DNA of 64,000 nt from positions 1-64,000 of the forward strand of contig JAGUVW010000029.1 of assembly GCA_020062665.1 (NCBI GenBank). The letters are read 5' to 3'. The DNA is from Pseudomonadales bacterium. GTDB lineage: Bacteria > Pseudomonadota > Gammaproteobacteria > Pseudomonadales > Ketobacteraceae. The notes below the pieces were generated by a model. The model did not search any database. It had not been told where the DNA came from and saw only the letters and a program-made list of their open reading frames with translations. A program made the position numbers and the translations under genes. Positions 53,995 to 63,893 of this stretch are shown piece after piece (the first letter of the stretch is position 1; the number at the start of each line of letters is the position of its first letter).

Positions 53995-56900
53995 GTGATC
54001 ACCGAAGACCAGCTTGAACAACTCTGCCTGGACTGGTTCAAGGCCATTGGCTACGACTATGCCTGCGGTTATGACATTGCCCCCGATGGCGATGCGCCGG
54101 AGCGGGCCAATTACCGCCAGGTGGTGCTGTTCGAGCGTCTGACCCGCCAATTGCAGGTGCTGAATCCTCAGATCCCCGCCCCTGCGCTGGAGCAGGTGGC
54201 CCGCCAGATTGCCCAGCCGGAATTCCCTGTTCTGATCAAGAACAATCGCCAGTTTCACCGTCATCTGATCGAAGGGGTGAAGGTGGAATACAAGGACAAG
54301 GGCGAGGACAAGGTTTCCCACGCGCAGCTGATCGATTTTCTGCGCCCGCAGCGCAATCAGTTTCTGGTGGTGAATCAACTCACCGTAACAGGTAGCAAGG
54401 GCAACCGCCGCCCCGACATTGTGGTGTATGTGAACGGCCTGCCACTGGCGGTGCTGGAGCTGAAAAATCCCGTCGATGAAAGCGCCGACATCTGGGCCGC
54501 CTACCAGCAGCTGCAAACCTACAAGGACGAGATTCCCGATCTGTTCGTGTTCAACGAGGCGCTGGTGGTGAGCGACGGGCTGGAGGCGCGGCTGGGTTCG
54601 CTCACCGCCAATCAGGAACGCTATCTGCCCTGGCGCACGCGCAATAACGAGCGCGACAAGCCGGTGCTGGAGTACCGGCTGGAAGTGCTGGTGAAAGGTT
54701 TTTTCCAGCCGGAATTGTTTCTGGATTATCTGCACCATTTCATTCTGTTCGAAAGCGACGGCGACAGCCTGATCAAGAAGATTGCCGGCTATCATCAGTT
54801 TCATGCCGTGCGCGAGGCCGTGCGCGCGACGCTGATTGCCGCGCGCAATCCCGACGATCTGCGTTATCCGGTGCCGGATTATGCGGATCGGGTGAAGCCC
54901 GGCTCCGGCAAGGCCGGTGTGGTGTGGCACACGCAAGGTTCCGGCAAATCCATTTCCATGTTGTGTTACGCGGGCAAGCTGCTGGCGCAGCCGGAGATGA
55001 ATAATCCCACGCTGGTGATCGTGACGGATCGCAACGATCTGGACGGGCAGTTGTACAACACCTTCTGCACCGCGTCCGACGTGCTGAAGCAAACGCCGGT
55101 GCAGGCCAACAGCCGCGAGGAATTGCGCGATGTTCTGTCTGCCAAAAAAGCCGGCGGCATTGTGTTCACCACGATTCAGAAATTCGCGCTGTTGGGCGAG
55201 GAGTTGCGCCACCCGGCGTTAAGTGAACGCCACAATATTGTGGTGGTGAGCGATGAAGCGCACCGCAGCCAATATGGCGACAAGGCCAAATTCAATACCA
55301 AAACCGGCGAATATACGTTTGGCTTTTCCAAACATCTGCGCGACGCCCTGCCCCACGCCACCTTTATCGGCTTCACCGGCACCCCCATTGCCGAAGAGGA
55401 CAAGGACACCCGCGCGGTGTTCGGCGATTACGTGTCGGTGTATGACATTCAGGACGCCGTGGACGACGGCGCCACCGTGCCGATTTTCTATGAATCCCGC
55501 CTGACAAAACTGGACATCAACAGCGCTGAAATCGAATCCCTGAACGATCAGGTGGAGGAAGTGATCGAGGACGAGGAGGATGTCACCGTCCGCGAGAAAA
55601 CCAAATCCAAGTGGGCGGCGCTGGAAAAGCTGGTGGGCGCCAAACCGCGCATTGAGCAGGTGGCGGCGGATCTGGTGCAGCATTTTGAAAACCGCACCGC
55701 GACGTTGCCCGGAAAGGCCATGATCGTATGCATGAGCCGGGAAATCTGCGTGGATATGTACGACGCCATTGTGGCGCTGAAGCCGGAATGGCACAGCGCC
55801 GATCCCGCCAAGGGCGCCATCAAGATCGTGATGACCGGCAGTGCATCCGACAAAGCCAGACTGCAACCGCACATTTACAACAAGGACACGAAAAAGCAGT
55901 TCGAAAAGCGTTTCAAGGACATGAACGATGAGCTGCAAGTGGTGATCGTGCGCGATATGTGGCTGACCGGCTTCGACGCGCCCTGCTGCCACACCATGTA
56001 CATCGACAAGCCCATGCGCGGCCACAATCTGATGCAGGCCATTGCGCGGGTGAACCGGGTATTTAAAAACAAACCGGGCGGGCTGGTGGTGGATTACATT
56101 GGTATTGCCAATGAATTGAAGCACGCACTGAAAACCTACACCGATTCCCACGGCAAGGGCGCCCCCACGCTGAACACGCAGGAAGCCTTTGCCATTCTGC
56201 TGGAGAAAATCGATGTGGTGCACGGCATGCTGCACGGCTTTGATTACAGCCAGTATGAAACCCATGCCCTGCAATTGCTGCCCGGCGTGATGAACCACAT
56301 TCTGGGTATGAAAGACGGCAAGAAACGTTTTCTGGATGTGATGGCGGCGCTGACCAAGGCGTATGTACTGTGCAGCACGCTGGATGAGGCCGATGCGCTG
56401 AAAAAGGAAATTGCCTTCTTCAGTGCGGTGAAGGCGGCGATCAGCAAGTTCACCAGCATCGACAAGCGCCGCGCCGACGAGGACAAACAGTCCCTGCTGA
56501 AGCAGATCATCGACAATGCCATAGTGGCCAATGGCGTGGCCGACATCTTTGCGCTGGTGGGCCTGGAGAAACCCAATATTGGATTGCTGTCGCCGGAGTT
56601 TCTGGAAGATGTGAAAAATCTGCCGCAAAAGAATCTGGCAGTGGATCTGCTGGAAAAGCTGTTGCGCGACGAGATCAAGGCCCGCATGCGCACCGACGTG
56701 GTGTCGGAAAAGAAGTACTCCGAACGGATACTGGAATCCCTGCGCAAGTATCACAATCGCGCCATTGAAACCGCCCAGGTGATCGAAGAGCTGATCCAGA
56801 TGGCGAAGGATATGGAAGCGGATATCGAACTGGCTGATCGGCTGGGGCTGAATCCCGACGAGATCGCCTTCTACCGCGCGCTGATCCAGAACGAAGCTGC

Positions 56901-57138
56901 CGTGCGTGAACTGGGCGACAACAATCTGCGCGAACTGGCCAAACATATCACCCAGCAACTGCGCAGCAGTGCCACCGTAGACTGGCAGAAGCGGGAAAGC
57001 GTGCGGGCCAAGTTGCGCAATCTGGTGCGGCGAGCACTGAAAAAATGGAAATACCCGCCAGACAAGTCAGAAGAAGCGATCGATCTGTGTCTGCAGCAGG
57101 CCGAAGTGCTGTGCGAAATCTGGACGCAGGCCGCCTAA
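53995..57138 (+). CDS. hsdR: Type I restriction endonuclease subunit HsdR
   Basis: A 1047-aa restriction and translocase subunit. The N-terminal nuclease carries the PD-(D/E)xK core: [21 protein letters not shown] (about 141-161). The SF2 motor has Walker [10 protein letters not shown] (about 312-320), DEAHRSQYG (about 420-428), FTGTP and the later [11 protein letters not shown] 53995 with GGGGAT upstream is the start. It lies 2.3 kb downstream of hsdS, separated by addiction genes and repeats, so it must have its own promoter or a long transcript. Confidence 0.97.
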   Translation: MITEDQLEQLCLDWFKAIGYDYACGYDIAPDGDAPERANYRQVVLFERLTRQLQVLNPQIPAPALEQVARQIAQPEFPVLIKNNRQFHRHLIEGVKVEYKDKGEDKVSHAQLIDFLRPQRNQFLVVNQLTVTGSKGNRRPDIVVYVNGLPLAVLELKNPVDESADIWAAYQQLQTYKDEIPDLFVFNEALVVSDGLEARLGSLTANQERYLPWRTRNNERDKPVLEYRLEVLVKGFFQPELFLDYLHHFILFESDGDSLIKKIAGYHQFHAVREAVRATLIAARNPDDLRYPVPDYADRVKPGSGKAGVVWHTQGSGKSISMLCYAGKLLAQPEMNNPTLVIVTDRNDLDGQLYNTFCTASDVLKQTPVQANSREELRDVLSAKKAGGIVFTTIQKFALLGEELRHPALSERHNIVVVSDEAHRSQYGDKAKFNTKTGEYTFGFSKHLRDALPHATFIGFTGTPIAEEDKDTRAVFGDYVSVYDIQDAVDDGATVPIFYESRLTKLDINSAEIESLNDQVEEVIEDEEDVTVREKTKSKWAALEKLVGAKPRIEQVAADLVQHFENRTATLPGKAMIVCMSREICVDMYDAIVALKPEWHSADPAKGAIKIVMTGSASDKARLQPHIYNKDTKKQFEKRFKDMNDELQVVIVRDMWLTGFDAPCCHTMYIDKPMRGHNLMQAIARVNRVFKNKPGGLVVDYIGIANELKHALKTYTDSHGKGAPTLNTQEAFAILLEKIDVVHGMLHGFDYSQYETHALQLLPGVMNHILGMKDGKKRFLDVMAALTKAYVLCSTLDEADALKKEIAFFSAVKAAISKFTSIDKRRADEDKQSLLKQIIDNAIVANGVADIFALVGLEKPNIGLLSPEFLEDVKNLPQKNLAVDLLEKLLRDEIKARMRTDVVSEKKYSERILESLRKYHNRAIETAQVIEELIQMAKDMEADIELADRLGLNPDEIAFYRALIQNEAAVRELGDNNLRELAKHITQQLRSSATVDWQKRESVRAKLRNLVRRALKKWKYPPDKSEEAIDLCLQQAEVLCEIWTQAA

Positions 57139-57231
57139 CGATTCCCAGCGGGCCGCTTTACAGAAGCGCTGGTGACAAGCAGAATCGCGGCATCACCACA
57201 CTCTATTCCTTACCCTCTGGCCTATATCACG

Positions 57232-58878
57232 ATGTCAAACATCAAGACCTTTCACATCCTGCTGGGTACGCTGTTGCTGCCCGGCATCCTGAACCTGTCC
57301 CATGCTGCAACCGACACCTCGACAACACTGCAGAGCGCAGTCGGCGCAGGTCGTGTCGGTCTGTTCGACACGCAGGATTTTCGTCTGAGCAACGGCCACT
57401 GCAGCGATTGCAACGCACCGCCACAGGCGCTGTGGTATTTCCAGGAAGATCTGGTGGCCACGCCAAAACGCAATCCCGCCGGTTTTGATCCCACAGTGCG
57501 GGTGCAGGATGATGTGCGCGCCTGGGCCGCGCAACATCCTGGCGATGGCGGTGATGAATATCCCGCGCTGCTGTGGCTGGGCTCACCACAGATCGCCACA
57601 GGCACACTCAGCGCCGATGGCAACACACTGACATTGCCGGATCAGCAAACCGTTCCGTTCGCGGTGACACCCAAGATTCCCGCAAACCTGTCCTATTACG
57701 ATGCCAGCAGCGTGCAGCATTTTGCCGGCCGCACGCTGCAAATGCGTGGCACGATGGGTGAAAGCGGCTTTGTCGCGCGCACGATCTGGCCGGTGGACTA
57801 TGCGCTGGATTTCACTGCGCTGACGCTGCAACCACTTCAAGGCGATGAGACCCTGTTGTCGCTGGTGCGCAGTGATGGCGCGCAACCCGCCGCGCCACTG
57901 TCTGCGCGCCTGTTGTGGCAGCGGGACGAAAACACAGCCCGCGACTGGAACAACAAACCCGTGCTGGCAGTGATGCTCAACGGCGCACAAGGCGACGACG
58001 ACGAAGCCCACGGCGGCCACTTCGCCATTGTCACCGGCGCGTTCGGCGCCAAAGGCGAATGGGACAACTGGCTGGTAAACAATTTCTATAACCTGGGCTC
58101 TGTCAGCGAGAAAGGTACCATCGCTGCGATGCTGCCGATGGATGCGTACATGGCGGATCTGAACAGTGGACAATCCTGGTATCGCCCATCGTACATGCTG
58201 GTGGCGGTGCTCAAGCAACCGCGCGCAGCGCAGCACGTGCAAGGCGCGCTGGCGCGGGTGTACAACCGTTTTTATCGCCAGGATTTTCCCTATCATCACG
58301 CCATGGCCAACTGCACCGGCATCAGCATGGACACACTGCGCAGCCTGGGATGGAACATTCCACAGCAAGGCCCCACCAATGCGCTGAAAGCACTGGTGGC
58401 GCTGCCATTCATGACCATCAAGGATCGCAGCCTGGCCAGCGGTGAGCAGGCGTTCGATTATCTGATGGCAGAGCAAACCAATCTGTATCCGTTCGTGGGT
58501 TTTGATGCCGTCGGCCGCGATCTGCTGGAGCGGATCAGCAGCGGCAAGGCTGGCAATACTGGACTGGATGCCATGCTGGCGGAAGACATCGAAGCGCTGC
58601 TATACGTACGCATTCCACAGTTTCCGTCGTCGCGCGTGCTGGGCCAGGCACCGGTGGCGTCGCTGGACGAATACATGAGTCGCGTGCCGGAAGATCGTTC
58701 CCAGTGGAAAATCGTACCGGTACCGCCACGGCATTTTCCGCAAGAACTGAAAGATCCCAACGCGATTGCTGACGCCTACCGTCCATCGCAAGTCGCAACG
58801 CTGGCGTATGCCGGTGTGATCGGTCTTGTACTGCTGGGCGTGGTCGGACGCATTGCCCGCCGTCACAAAAAATCCTGA
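57232..58878 (+). CDS. Exported protein of unknown function with possible Cys-His site and C-terminal anchor
   Basis: A 548-aa protein: signal peptide to about 25 (ending LSHA), and one C-terminal helix (about 520-540, YAGVIGLVLLGVVGRIA) with a basic tail RRHKKS, so most of it faces the periplasm. I recognise no family. HGGHFAIVTGAFG (His 260 and 263) and NCTGISMDTLRSLGW (Cys 361) are spaced like the His and Cys of papain/NlpC or Lnb-type amidases, which suggests a hydrolase, but this is inference. CSDC at about 52-55 could bind metal or form a disulfide. Confidence 0.6.
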   Translation: MSNIKTFHILLGTLLLPGILNLSHAATDTSTTLQSAVGAGRVGLFDTQDFRLSNGHCSDCNAPPQALWYFQEDLVATPKRNPAGFDPTVRVQDDVRAWAAQHPGDGGDEYPALLWLGSPQIATGTLSADGNTLTLPDQQTVPFAVTPKIPANLSYYDASSVQHFAGRTLQMRGTMGESGFVARTIWPVDYALDFTALTLQPLQGDETLLSLVRSDGAQPAAPLSARLLWQRDENTARDWNNKPVLAVMLNGAQGDDDEAHGGHFAIVTGAFGAKGEWDNWLVNNFYNLGSVSEKGTIAAMLPMDAYMADLNSGQSWYRPSYMLVAVLKQPRAAQHVQGALARVYNRFYRQDFPYHHAMANCTGISMDTLRSLGWNIPQQGPTNALKALVALPFMTIKDRSLASGEQAFDYLMAEQTNLYPFVGFDAVGRDLLERISSGKAGNTGLDAMLAEDIEALLYVRIPQFPSSRVLGQAPVASLDEYMSRVPEDRSQWKIVPVPPRHFPQELKDPNAIADAYRPSQVATLAYAGVIGLVLLGVVGRIARRHKKS

Positions 58879-58917
58879 TCGTTTCTCTCACAGTCAAATT
58901 TTATTTCGCATAACGAC

Positions 58918-58948
58918 AGACTGGCATTGACGTGCCAGTCTCGTTTTA
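58918..58948 (+). terminator. Intrinsic terminator after the 57232 gene
   Basis: AGACTGGCA (58918-58926) pairs with TGCCAGTCT (58933-58941), then CGTTTTAT. The 9-bp stem with a six-base loop and T-run is a good plus-strand terminator. Confidence 0.8.
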
Positions 58949-59088
58949 TACACCGCTCAATTTCGTCGCCGCGCTTACAAAAATCCAACGCACATTTTTT
59001 CAATGCTCGCCGGTTTCCGGATTATCTTTGCCGTAAAGCGAACAGCTTAAACGGAATTAAGAAGAACAATAACCGGGAGCCACATTTG

Positions 59089-61194
59089 ATGCGATTACTT
59101 CGACTGATCATTATCGCTGCAGCCGTGCCGACATTGCTTTCAGGCTGCAAGATGCCAACCACCAATCACATGGCGATGGGATTGCCGGGCGTGGGACTGA
59201 CCCATTCTCTGCCAACACTGACATCCGCCCGTGGTGGCAATTTCTATGCGAATGGATTTCCCACGGATTTGCGTCGCGATGAGTTGGGCAACATCGACAT
59301 CACCGACTTTCCCCGCCAGATTCACTGGCTGACAGAACGCTACATCAACAACATTCCTCACATGACGAACGGCTATCACACGGTGATGCCCGTGTATCTG
59401 CCGTTTGCAGCGGCAATCGATATGAAAGCGATGTCGCGCCACGATACGGATTACACCGATCCCGATTCACCGGTGCAGTTGATTGATGTCGACGCAGACT
59501 CACCGCAATATGGTCGCCGCTTTCCCCTGCAGTTGTCGCAAACCCGCATGCCCGACAGCTACCGGCCACAACATCTGCTGCAGGCAATTCCCACTTTCGG
59601 CGTCGGCCTGCGACCCAACACCACTTACGCGCTGATCGTGTCGAATGCCACACCGCTGCGCGGGCTGAATGCCTGGGAACAACATCCGCAGCTGGCTGCC
59701 GTGTTGATGCCGTCTTCCCAGGATATCGCCATTGCGGAATCGGTCAGCGCGGTGTACGAACCCTTGCGCCATTTTCTGGCGCAACAGAATATCGATCCGC
59801 GTACGATTGTCGGTGCCACGGTGTGGACGACAGGCGATCCGTTGTCACGCTTTCATCGCGGTGCCGCACAGGTGGCCACGCAGGCTGAGCAGCTCGACAC
59901 ACTGCCGATGAGTACGCTGGAAAATCTCGACGACTATCCCGAATATTGTGTGATTCGCGGCTTTGTGGATTTGCCCGGTTATCAGAAAGGCATTCCGCCC
60001 TATTGGTTGCTCGGTGGCGACGTGGAGTGGCATGACAGCGGCGAACCCGTGCAGCAGTACACGCGTCGCGCCGAGTTTGTGCTGACGATTCCCAAGTACA
60101 CGCCGATGCCGGAGACCGGATTCCCGCTGCTGTCCTATGTGCACGGTGCCAGCGGCGACGCCCGTCAGGTGTACGATCGCGGTGAGTTCGATCATATCGA
60201 TCTTACCCGCCATCCGTATTACATCGGCAAAGCTGGCGAAGGCCCGGCGCAAATTGCGGCGGAGCGCGGCTGGGCCAGCAGCGGGCTGGCAGGCCATATC
60301 GCCTATGATCATATCGGCCAGACCCGCAGCCTGTTCGGTACGGCGGTCTACAACCTGTTCAACCCGGTGGGCTTGTCCGGTGTCTACATGACGATGGCGT
60401 GGGAGCGGATTTTTTTCCGCCGCATCGCTGAACGGATCGAAGTGGATCGCGCGCTGTGTCCCGCTGCTGATCCGGGGCCGGGGCAAACCCATTTCCGCTT
60501 TGATCCCGATCTGCAGGTGAACATGGGGCAATCCCAGGGCAACTGGGTGAACGCGCTGATGGTGGCCGCTGATCCGCGTCCTTATCAGGGTGTGATTTTT
60601 TCCGGCGCTGCCGGCACCTGGACGCGGCTGTTCAACAACAATCCCGGTTTTGAACTATCGATGAACACGGCGGTGATCAACCGGATTCCGTTTCTGAATC
60701 TGGATGATGCGCATCCGTTTCTGATGCTGATGGAATGGATTCTGGGTTCGGTGGATGCCGCCGTAAATATCGAAACACTGATGCGCTACCCCAGCAAGAC
60801 ACCACCGCACGTCATCGGCTTTTCGGGTTTCAATGACTACCTGCTGGCCGAAGGCACGCAACGGCCGTTTTTCATGGCGCTGGGTTCGGATCTGGCCGGT
60901 GATGATATCGGTGTGTCCGCTGCACGCACACTCATGCCGCACATCCAGATTGCCGGCGCACAACAAACACCGTATCCGGCATCCAACAATTTCATGGTGC
61001 CGGGACACGGCCTCCGCACCAACCTGGTAATGCGCTATCGCGGCAACAATCCGGTGCTGCTATACAACGGTCACGAAGTGCTGTTTCAATCCGACGCCAT
61101 CAAACACCAGTACGGTTGTTTTCTGCAGCACCTGGCCGCCGGCATTGCACCGATCGTGGCAGAAGGTTTTACACAGGGCGATCCCTGCCTGTGA
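59089..61194 (+). CDS. Large lipoprotein with alpha/beta-hydrolase-like motifs
   Basis: A 701-aa lipoprotein (AVPTLLSGC lipobox). The second half looks like an alpha/beta hydrolase: YVHGASGDARQ as oxyanion region (about 346-356) and the nucleophile elbow VNMGQSQGNWVNALM with Ser 482. The N-terminal half (about 30-330) has no recognised domain. Possibly a secreted esterase or lipase-like enzyme. CGGGAG precedes ATG 59089. It converges with the serine hydrolase gene, 16 bp apart. Confidence 0.68.
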   Translation: MRLLRLIIIAAAVPTLLSGCKMPTTNHMAMGLPGVGLTHSLPTLTSARGGNFYANGFPTDLRRDELGNIDITDFPRQIHWLTERYINNIPHMTNGYHTVMPVYLPFAAAIDMKAMSRHDTDYTDPDSPVQLIDVDADSPQYGRRFPLQLSQTRMPDSYRPQHLLQAIPTFGVGLRPNTTYALIVSNATPLRGLNAWEQHPQLAAVLMPSSQDIAIAESVSAVYEPLRHFLAQQNIDPRTIVGATVWTTGDPLSRFHRGAAQVATQAEQLDTLPMSTLENLDDYPEYCVIRGFVDLPGYQKGIPPYWLLGGDVEWHDSGEPVQQYTRRAEFVLTIPKYTPMPETGFPLLSYVHGASGDARQVYDRGEFDHIDLTRHPYYIGKAGEGPAQIAAERGWASSGLAGHIAYDHIGQTRSLFGTAVYNLFNPVGLSGVYMTMAWERIFFRRIAERIEVDRALCPAADPGPGQTHFRFDPDLQVNMGQSQGNWVNALMVAADPRPYQGVIFSGAAGTWTRLFNNNPGFELSMNTAVINRIPFLNLDDAHPFLMLMEWILGSVDAAVNIETLMRYPSKTPPHVIGFSGFNDYLLAEGTQRPFFMALGSDLAGDDIGVSAARTLMPHIQIAGAQQTPYPASNNFMVPGHGLRTNLVMRYRGNNPVLLYNGHEVLFQSDAIKHQYGCFLQHLAAGIAPIVAEGFTQGDPCL

Positions 61195-61210
61195 AAAATT
61201 CAGCGGACAC

Positions 61211-62527
61211 TCACGCCTCCGGCAACAACGCCAGCGCCTGCAGCATGAAGGCTTCCATATTGAAGTCGCCGGGCTGATCGCTGTAACCGATGCGCACGAA
61301 CACCACCTTGCGCGATGGAATCGCCGCCACAGCACGATCGTAGGAACCGAGGAACGCAAACGCATCGGTGGGCAGGTTCGGATACAGATACTGCCCCCGA
61401 TTCAACCAGATGCCAGCGCCATAATCGTAATTGGTGACGGACGGCGTCAGGCTGTACGCCACCCATTCCGGCGACAGAATCTGCGTGTCACCCAAACGCC
61501 CCTCGTTCATGTAGATCGACGCCATCTGTGCCCAGCCTCGCGTGGTGAGCGACAGACCTTCCGGCAACAACGGATAGCGACGATTGGGGGAAAACTCCAG
61601 CGCGAATGGCCCACCCAGATCCCAGCCGGGATCGAACCAGTGCTCGTACTGATCCACCAGCGCAGTGGCAAGGTTCATGAAGTCACCGCTGGAATAATTG
61701 AACGCCGTGTCGGGCGCGACAGCATAAGGTTGTTGCGCGGCATAGGCGGAAGGATCTGGTGCTACATAAAACAGAATGCCCTGCTGGTTGTTCTTGCCGA
61801 TGGCGGCTTCGTGCCACTGCAGGCCGCTGCTCATGCGCAGGACATTGTCCCAACGAATGGCGCTGCGCGCATCGCTCTGCCACTGCGGCAATGCCAGCGG
61901 CTGCTGCACATCAAGCAGGCCTTTGTCTGCCAGCCGGCCTGCCAGCAGATTGGCGAAACTCTTGGACATGGAAAAGCCTTTCAGCGGCGAATCCGGGCCG
62001 ACACCATCGCGATAGGCTTCCGCCACCACCTGATCGTCGTACACCACCAGCAGCGCCGTGGTCTGGGCTGGTACGTCTACATTCACCTGCTGTTCCACCA
62101 GGGTCTGCAACGCCGGGAACTGGCCCACCGCATCGGCAAATTCATGGGACAGCACCGGCACGTCCAGGGTCGCGGCGTCCTGCAGCACTACACCGTTATA
62201 AAGATTGCGACAGGAATGTTCGGCAGAATCAGCAGCGGGCACCGCCACCTGGGTACCTGCGGTCGGCAGCCAGCGGTTGCGCACATTCACCTGGCCAGTG
62301 GCGGCGTCGTACTGCACGCTCCAGCTGTTTTTCAGCGGCGGGGCAATATTTGTCACATAACCGATGGCGGCGGTGGGTGTATAGCCGGATACCAGCACGT
62401 CGTGGCAGACATTTTTCGCCACATAACGACCCAGCAGCGGCACATCCTTCACGTAATCACAGCCACTGAGTGTGGCGGCAATCAGCACCATGCCCGCCAG
62501 ATGAAACCTCGTTCGTTGCGCCCCCAT
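61211..62527 (-). CDS. Class C beta-lactamase-like serine hydrolase lipoprotein
   Basis: A 438-aa lipoprotein (LIAATLSGC). The SxxK pair is Ser 186-Lys 189 in GFSMSKSFANLLAG, the YxN-like element is YSSGDFMNL, and the enzyme has the class C/esterase profile used by 6-aminohexanoate-type hydrolases, esterases and D-aminopeptidases. No true beta-lactamase role can be asserted. CAAGGGGAATTCC precedes ATG 62527. Confidence 0.85.
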   Translation of the reverse strand: MGAQRTRFHLAGMVLIAATLSGCDYVKDVPLLGRYVAKNVCHDVLVSGYTPTAAIGYVTNIAPPLKNSWSVQYDAATGQVNVRNRWLPTAGTQVAVPAADSAEHSCRNLYNGVVLQDAATLDVPVLSHEFADAVGQFPALQTLVEQQVNVDVPAQTTALLVVYDDQVVAEAYRDGVGPDSPLKGFSMSKSFANLLAGRLADKGLLDVQQPLALPQWQSDARSAIRWDNVLRMSSGLQWHEAAIGKNNQQGILFYVAPDPSAYAAQQPYAVAPDTAFNYSSGDFMNLATALVDQYEHWFDPGWDLGGPFALEFSPNRRYPLLPEGLSLTTRGWAQMASIYMNEGRLGDTQILSPEWVAYSLTPSVTNYDYGAGIWLNRGQYLYPNLPTDAFAFLGSYDRAVAAIPSRKVVFVRIGYSDQPGDFNMEAFMLQALALLPEA

Positions 62528-62671
62528 GGAATTCCCCTTGTTGAGTCTTGTTGTTGTAGGTTTTGGGCCACCCTAGCAGATGGCACCATTGTCCGAATCA
62601 CCCGAAAGAGGGAATATAAACCCGTTCCTCTTGCCCACTCCATCCAACCTTATAACGCGGGAAGCTTCGCC

Positions 62672-63586
62672 ATGACGGAATCAACGGCTTGCTCTTCAGA
62701 CTTCATCCAGCTTGTGCAGGTTGATGAGCTGGTCTGCCTGCGGGTGAACCATCCCAAGGCCAATGCCCTGATCGCCCTGCAGGGGGCGCAAGTGCTGGAA
62801 TACACGCCCGCAGGTGCGCACCCGGTGATCTGGCTGAGCGAAACGGCGGGATTCACGCGCGGCCAGTCGGTGCGCGGCGGCATTCCGGTGTGCTGGCCCT
62901 GGTTCGGCGATCTGCGCCGCAATCCGCAGGCAGTGCAATCCTGCATTCCCTGCGCGCAGCCCCCGGCCCACGGCTGGGTGCGCAACCTGCCCTGGCTGCT
63001 CGAACAGGCCAGCGGCGACGAGCATGGCGTCAGTCTGCGTCTGCGCTATCCGCTGCCGGCAGGGGTTCCCACCACCTGGGCCGCACAGGCCAGCCTGTCA
63101 CTCTCGCTGCAGATCGGCAGCGAACTGGTTCTGCGGCTTGAAACCACCAACCTGGGCACGCAACCCCTTACACTGTCGCAGGCGCTGCACACCTATTTCG
63201 CGGTGAGCCATATCGACCACATCAGCATCGATCTGCTGCAGAACGTGCGCTACATCGACACCCTGCGCGACTGGCAGACCTTCAGTGACAGCGACACCCT
63301 GCGCATCACCCAGGAAACCGATCGCATCTATCTCGACACGCCCCCCACGCTCACCCTCGACGACAGCGGCTGGCAGCGGCGCATCCACCTGCATTGCAGT
63401 CATTCCCGCTCCGCTGTGGTGTGGAATCCCTGGATCGAAAAAGCCAAACGTCTCAGCCACTTTGCCGAGGATGCCTACAAGCGCATGCTGTGCATCGAAA
63501 CGGCGCGCGTCCTGGATGACTGCCTGAATCTGACACCCGGCCAGACCGACACGATGACCGTGCGCATCTGGGACTCGCGCCTGTAG
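62672..63586 (+). CDS. yeaD: D-hexose-6-phosphate mutarotase
   Basis: A 304-aa aldose-1-epimerase-fold enzyme converting anomers of glucose-6-phosphate and related sugars. Core motifs: VIWLSETAGFTRGQSVRGGIPVCWPWFGD, AHGWVRNLPW, LSQALHTYFAVS and the C-terminal VVWNPWIEKAKRLSHFAEDAYKRMLCIETARV. The ATG at 62672 has GCGGGAAGC nearby. A much longer frame beginning inside the antisense of 61211 is not real. Confidence 0.92.
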   Translation: MTESTACSSDFIQLVQVDELVCLRVNHPKANALIALQGAQVLEYTPAGAHPVIWLSETAGFTRGQSVRGGIPVCWPWFGDLRRNPQAVQSCIPCAQPPAHGWVRNLPWLLEQASGDEHGVSLRLRYPLPAGVPTTWAAQASLSLSLQIGSELVLRLETTNLGTQPLTLSQALHTYFAVSHIDHISIDLLQNVRYIDTLRDWQTFSDSDTLRITQETDRIYLDTPPTLTLDDSGWQRRIHLHCSHSRSAVVWNPWIEKAKRLSHFAEDAYKRMLCIETARVLDDCLNLTPGQTDTMTVRIWDSRL

Positions 63587-63609
63587 GCAAACCGGGTGGC
63601 GCCGCTGTC

Positions 63610-63623
63610 TTGACCTCCATCAA
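63610..63623 (+). promoter_or_regulatory. FNR/Anr box before napE
   Basis: TTGACCTCCATCAA matches the FNR/Anr consensus TTGAT-N4-ATCAA at 9 of 10 positions. It is 104 bp before napE; a site centred near -41 would place the transcript start near 63658. It predicts induction without oxygen. Confidence 0.75.
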
Positions 63624-63726
63624 GTGCTGACGCATTTCTGATCTTGCATTCCGTTCACTACCACCAAAGGGATATGGTTTGATCCTCCGCATCGCATAGG
63701 CTTGCTTCCATGAGGGAGGATGCACC

Positions 63727-63888
63727 ATGCCTGCACCACAACAAGACACACCGGACAAACGCCAGGAACTGACACTTTTTTTGCTGCTCACCGTAGTATT
63801 GGCGCCCGTATTGTCGATCGCCATCATCGGCGGCTACGGGCTGTTTGTCTGGGTATCCCAGATCATCGGCGGCCCACCGACAAACTGA
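63727..63888 (+). CDS. napE: Periplasmic nitrate reductase component NapE
   Basis: A 53-aa small membrane protein too short for many gene finders: MPAPQQDTPDKRQELTLFLL then VVLAPVLSIAIIGGYGLFVWVSQIIGGPP, closely matching NapE (LFL-TVVLAP--S--IGGYGF-VWM-Q---GPP). GAGGGAGGA sits seven bases before ATG 63727. One helix is predicted. Its role in Nap is not defined, but it is a regular first gene of nap operons. Confidence 0.93.
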   Translation: MPAPQQDTPDKRQELTLFLLLTVVLAPVLSIAIIGGYGLFVWVSQIIGGPPTN

Positions 63889-63893
63889 CTGCG

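Noticed and set aside
55219-56958. Open frame of about 580 codons opposite hsdR
   Set aside because: Shadow of hsdR; no signal, domain or start site.
61211-62527. Antibiotic-resistance beta-lactamase
   Set aside because: It has the SxxK fold but lipoprotein anchoring and sequence context fit an esterase or peptidase of the wide class C family; no regulator such as AmpR.
61145-62671. N-terminal extension of the mutarotase by about 500 codons
   Set aside because: The extension lies opposite the serine hydrolase gene and is His/Arg-rich; family length fits ATG 62672.
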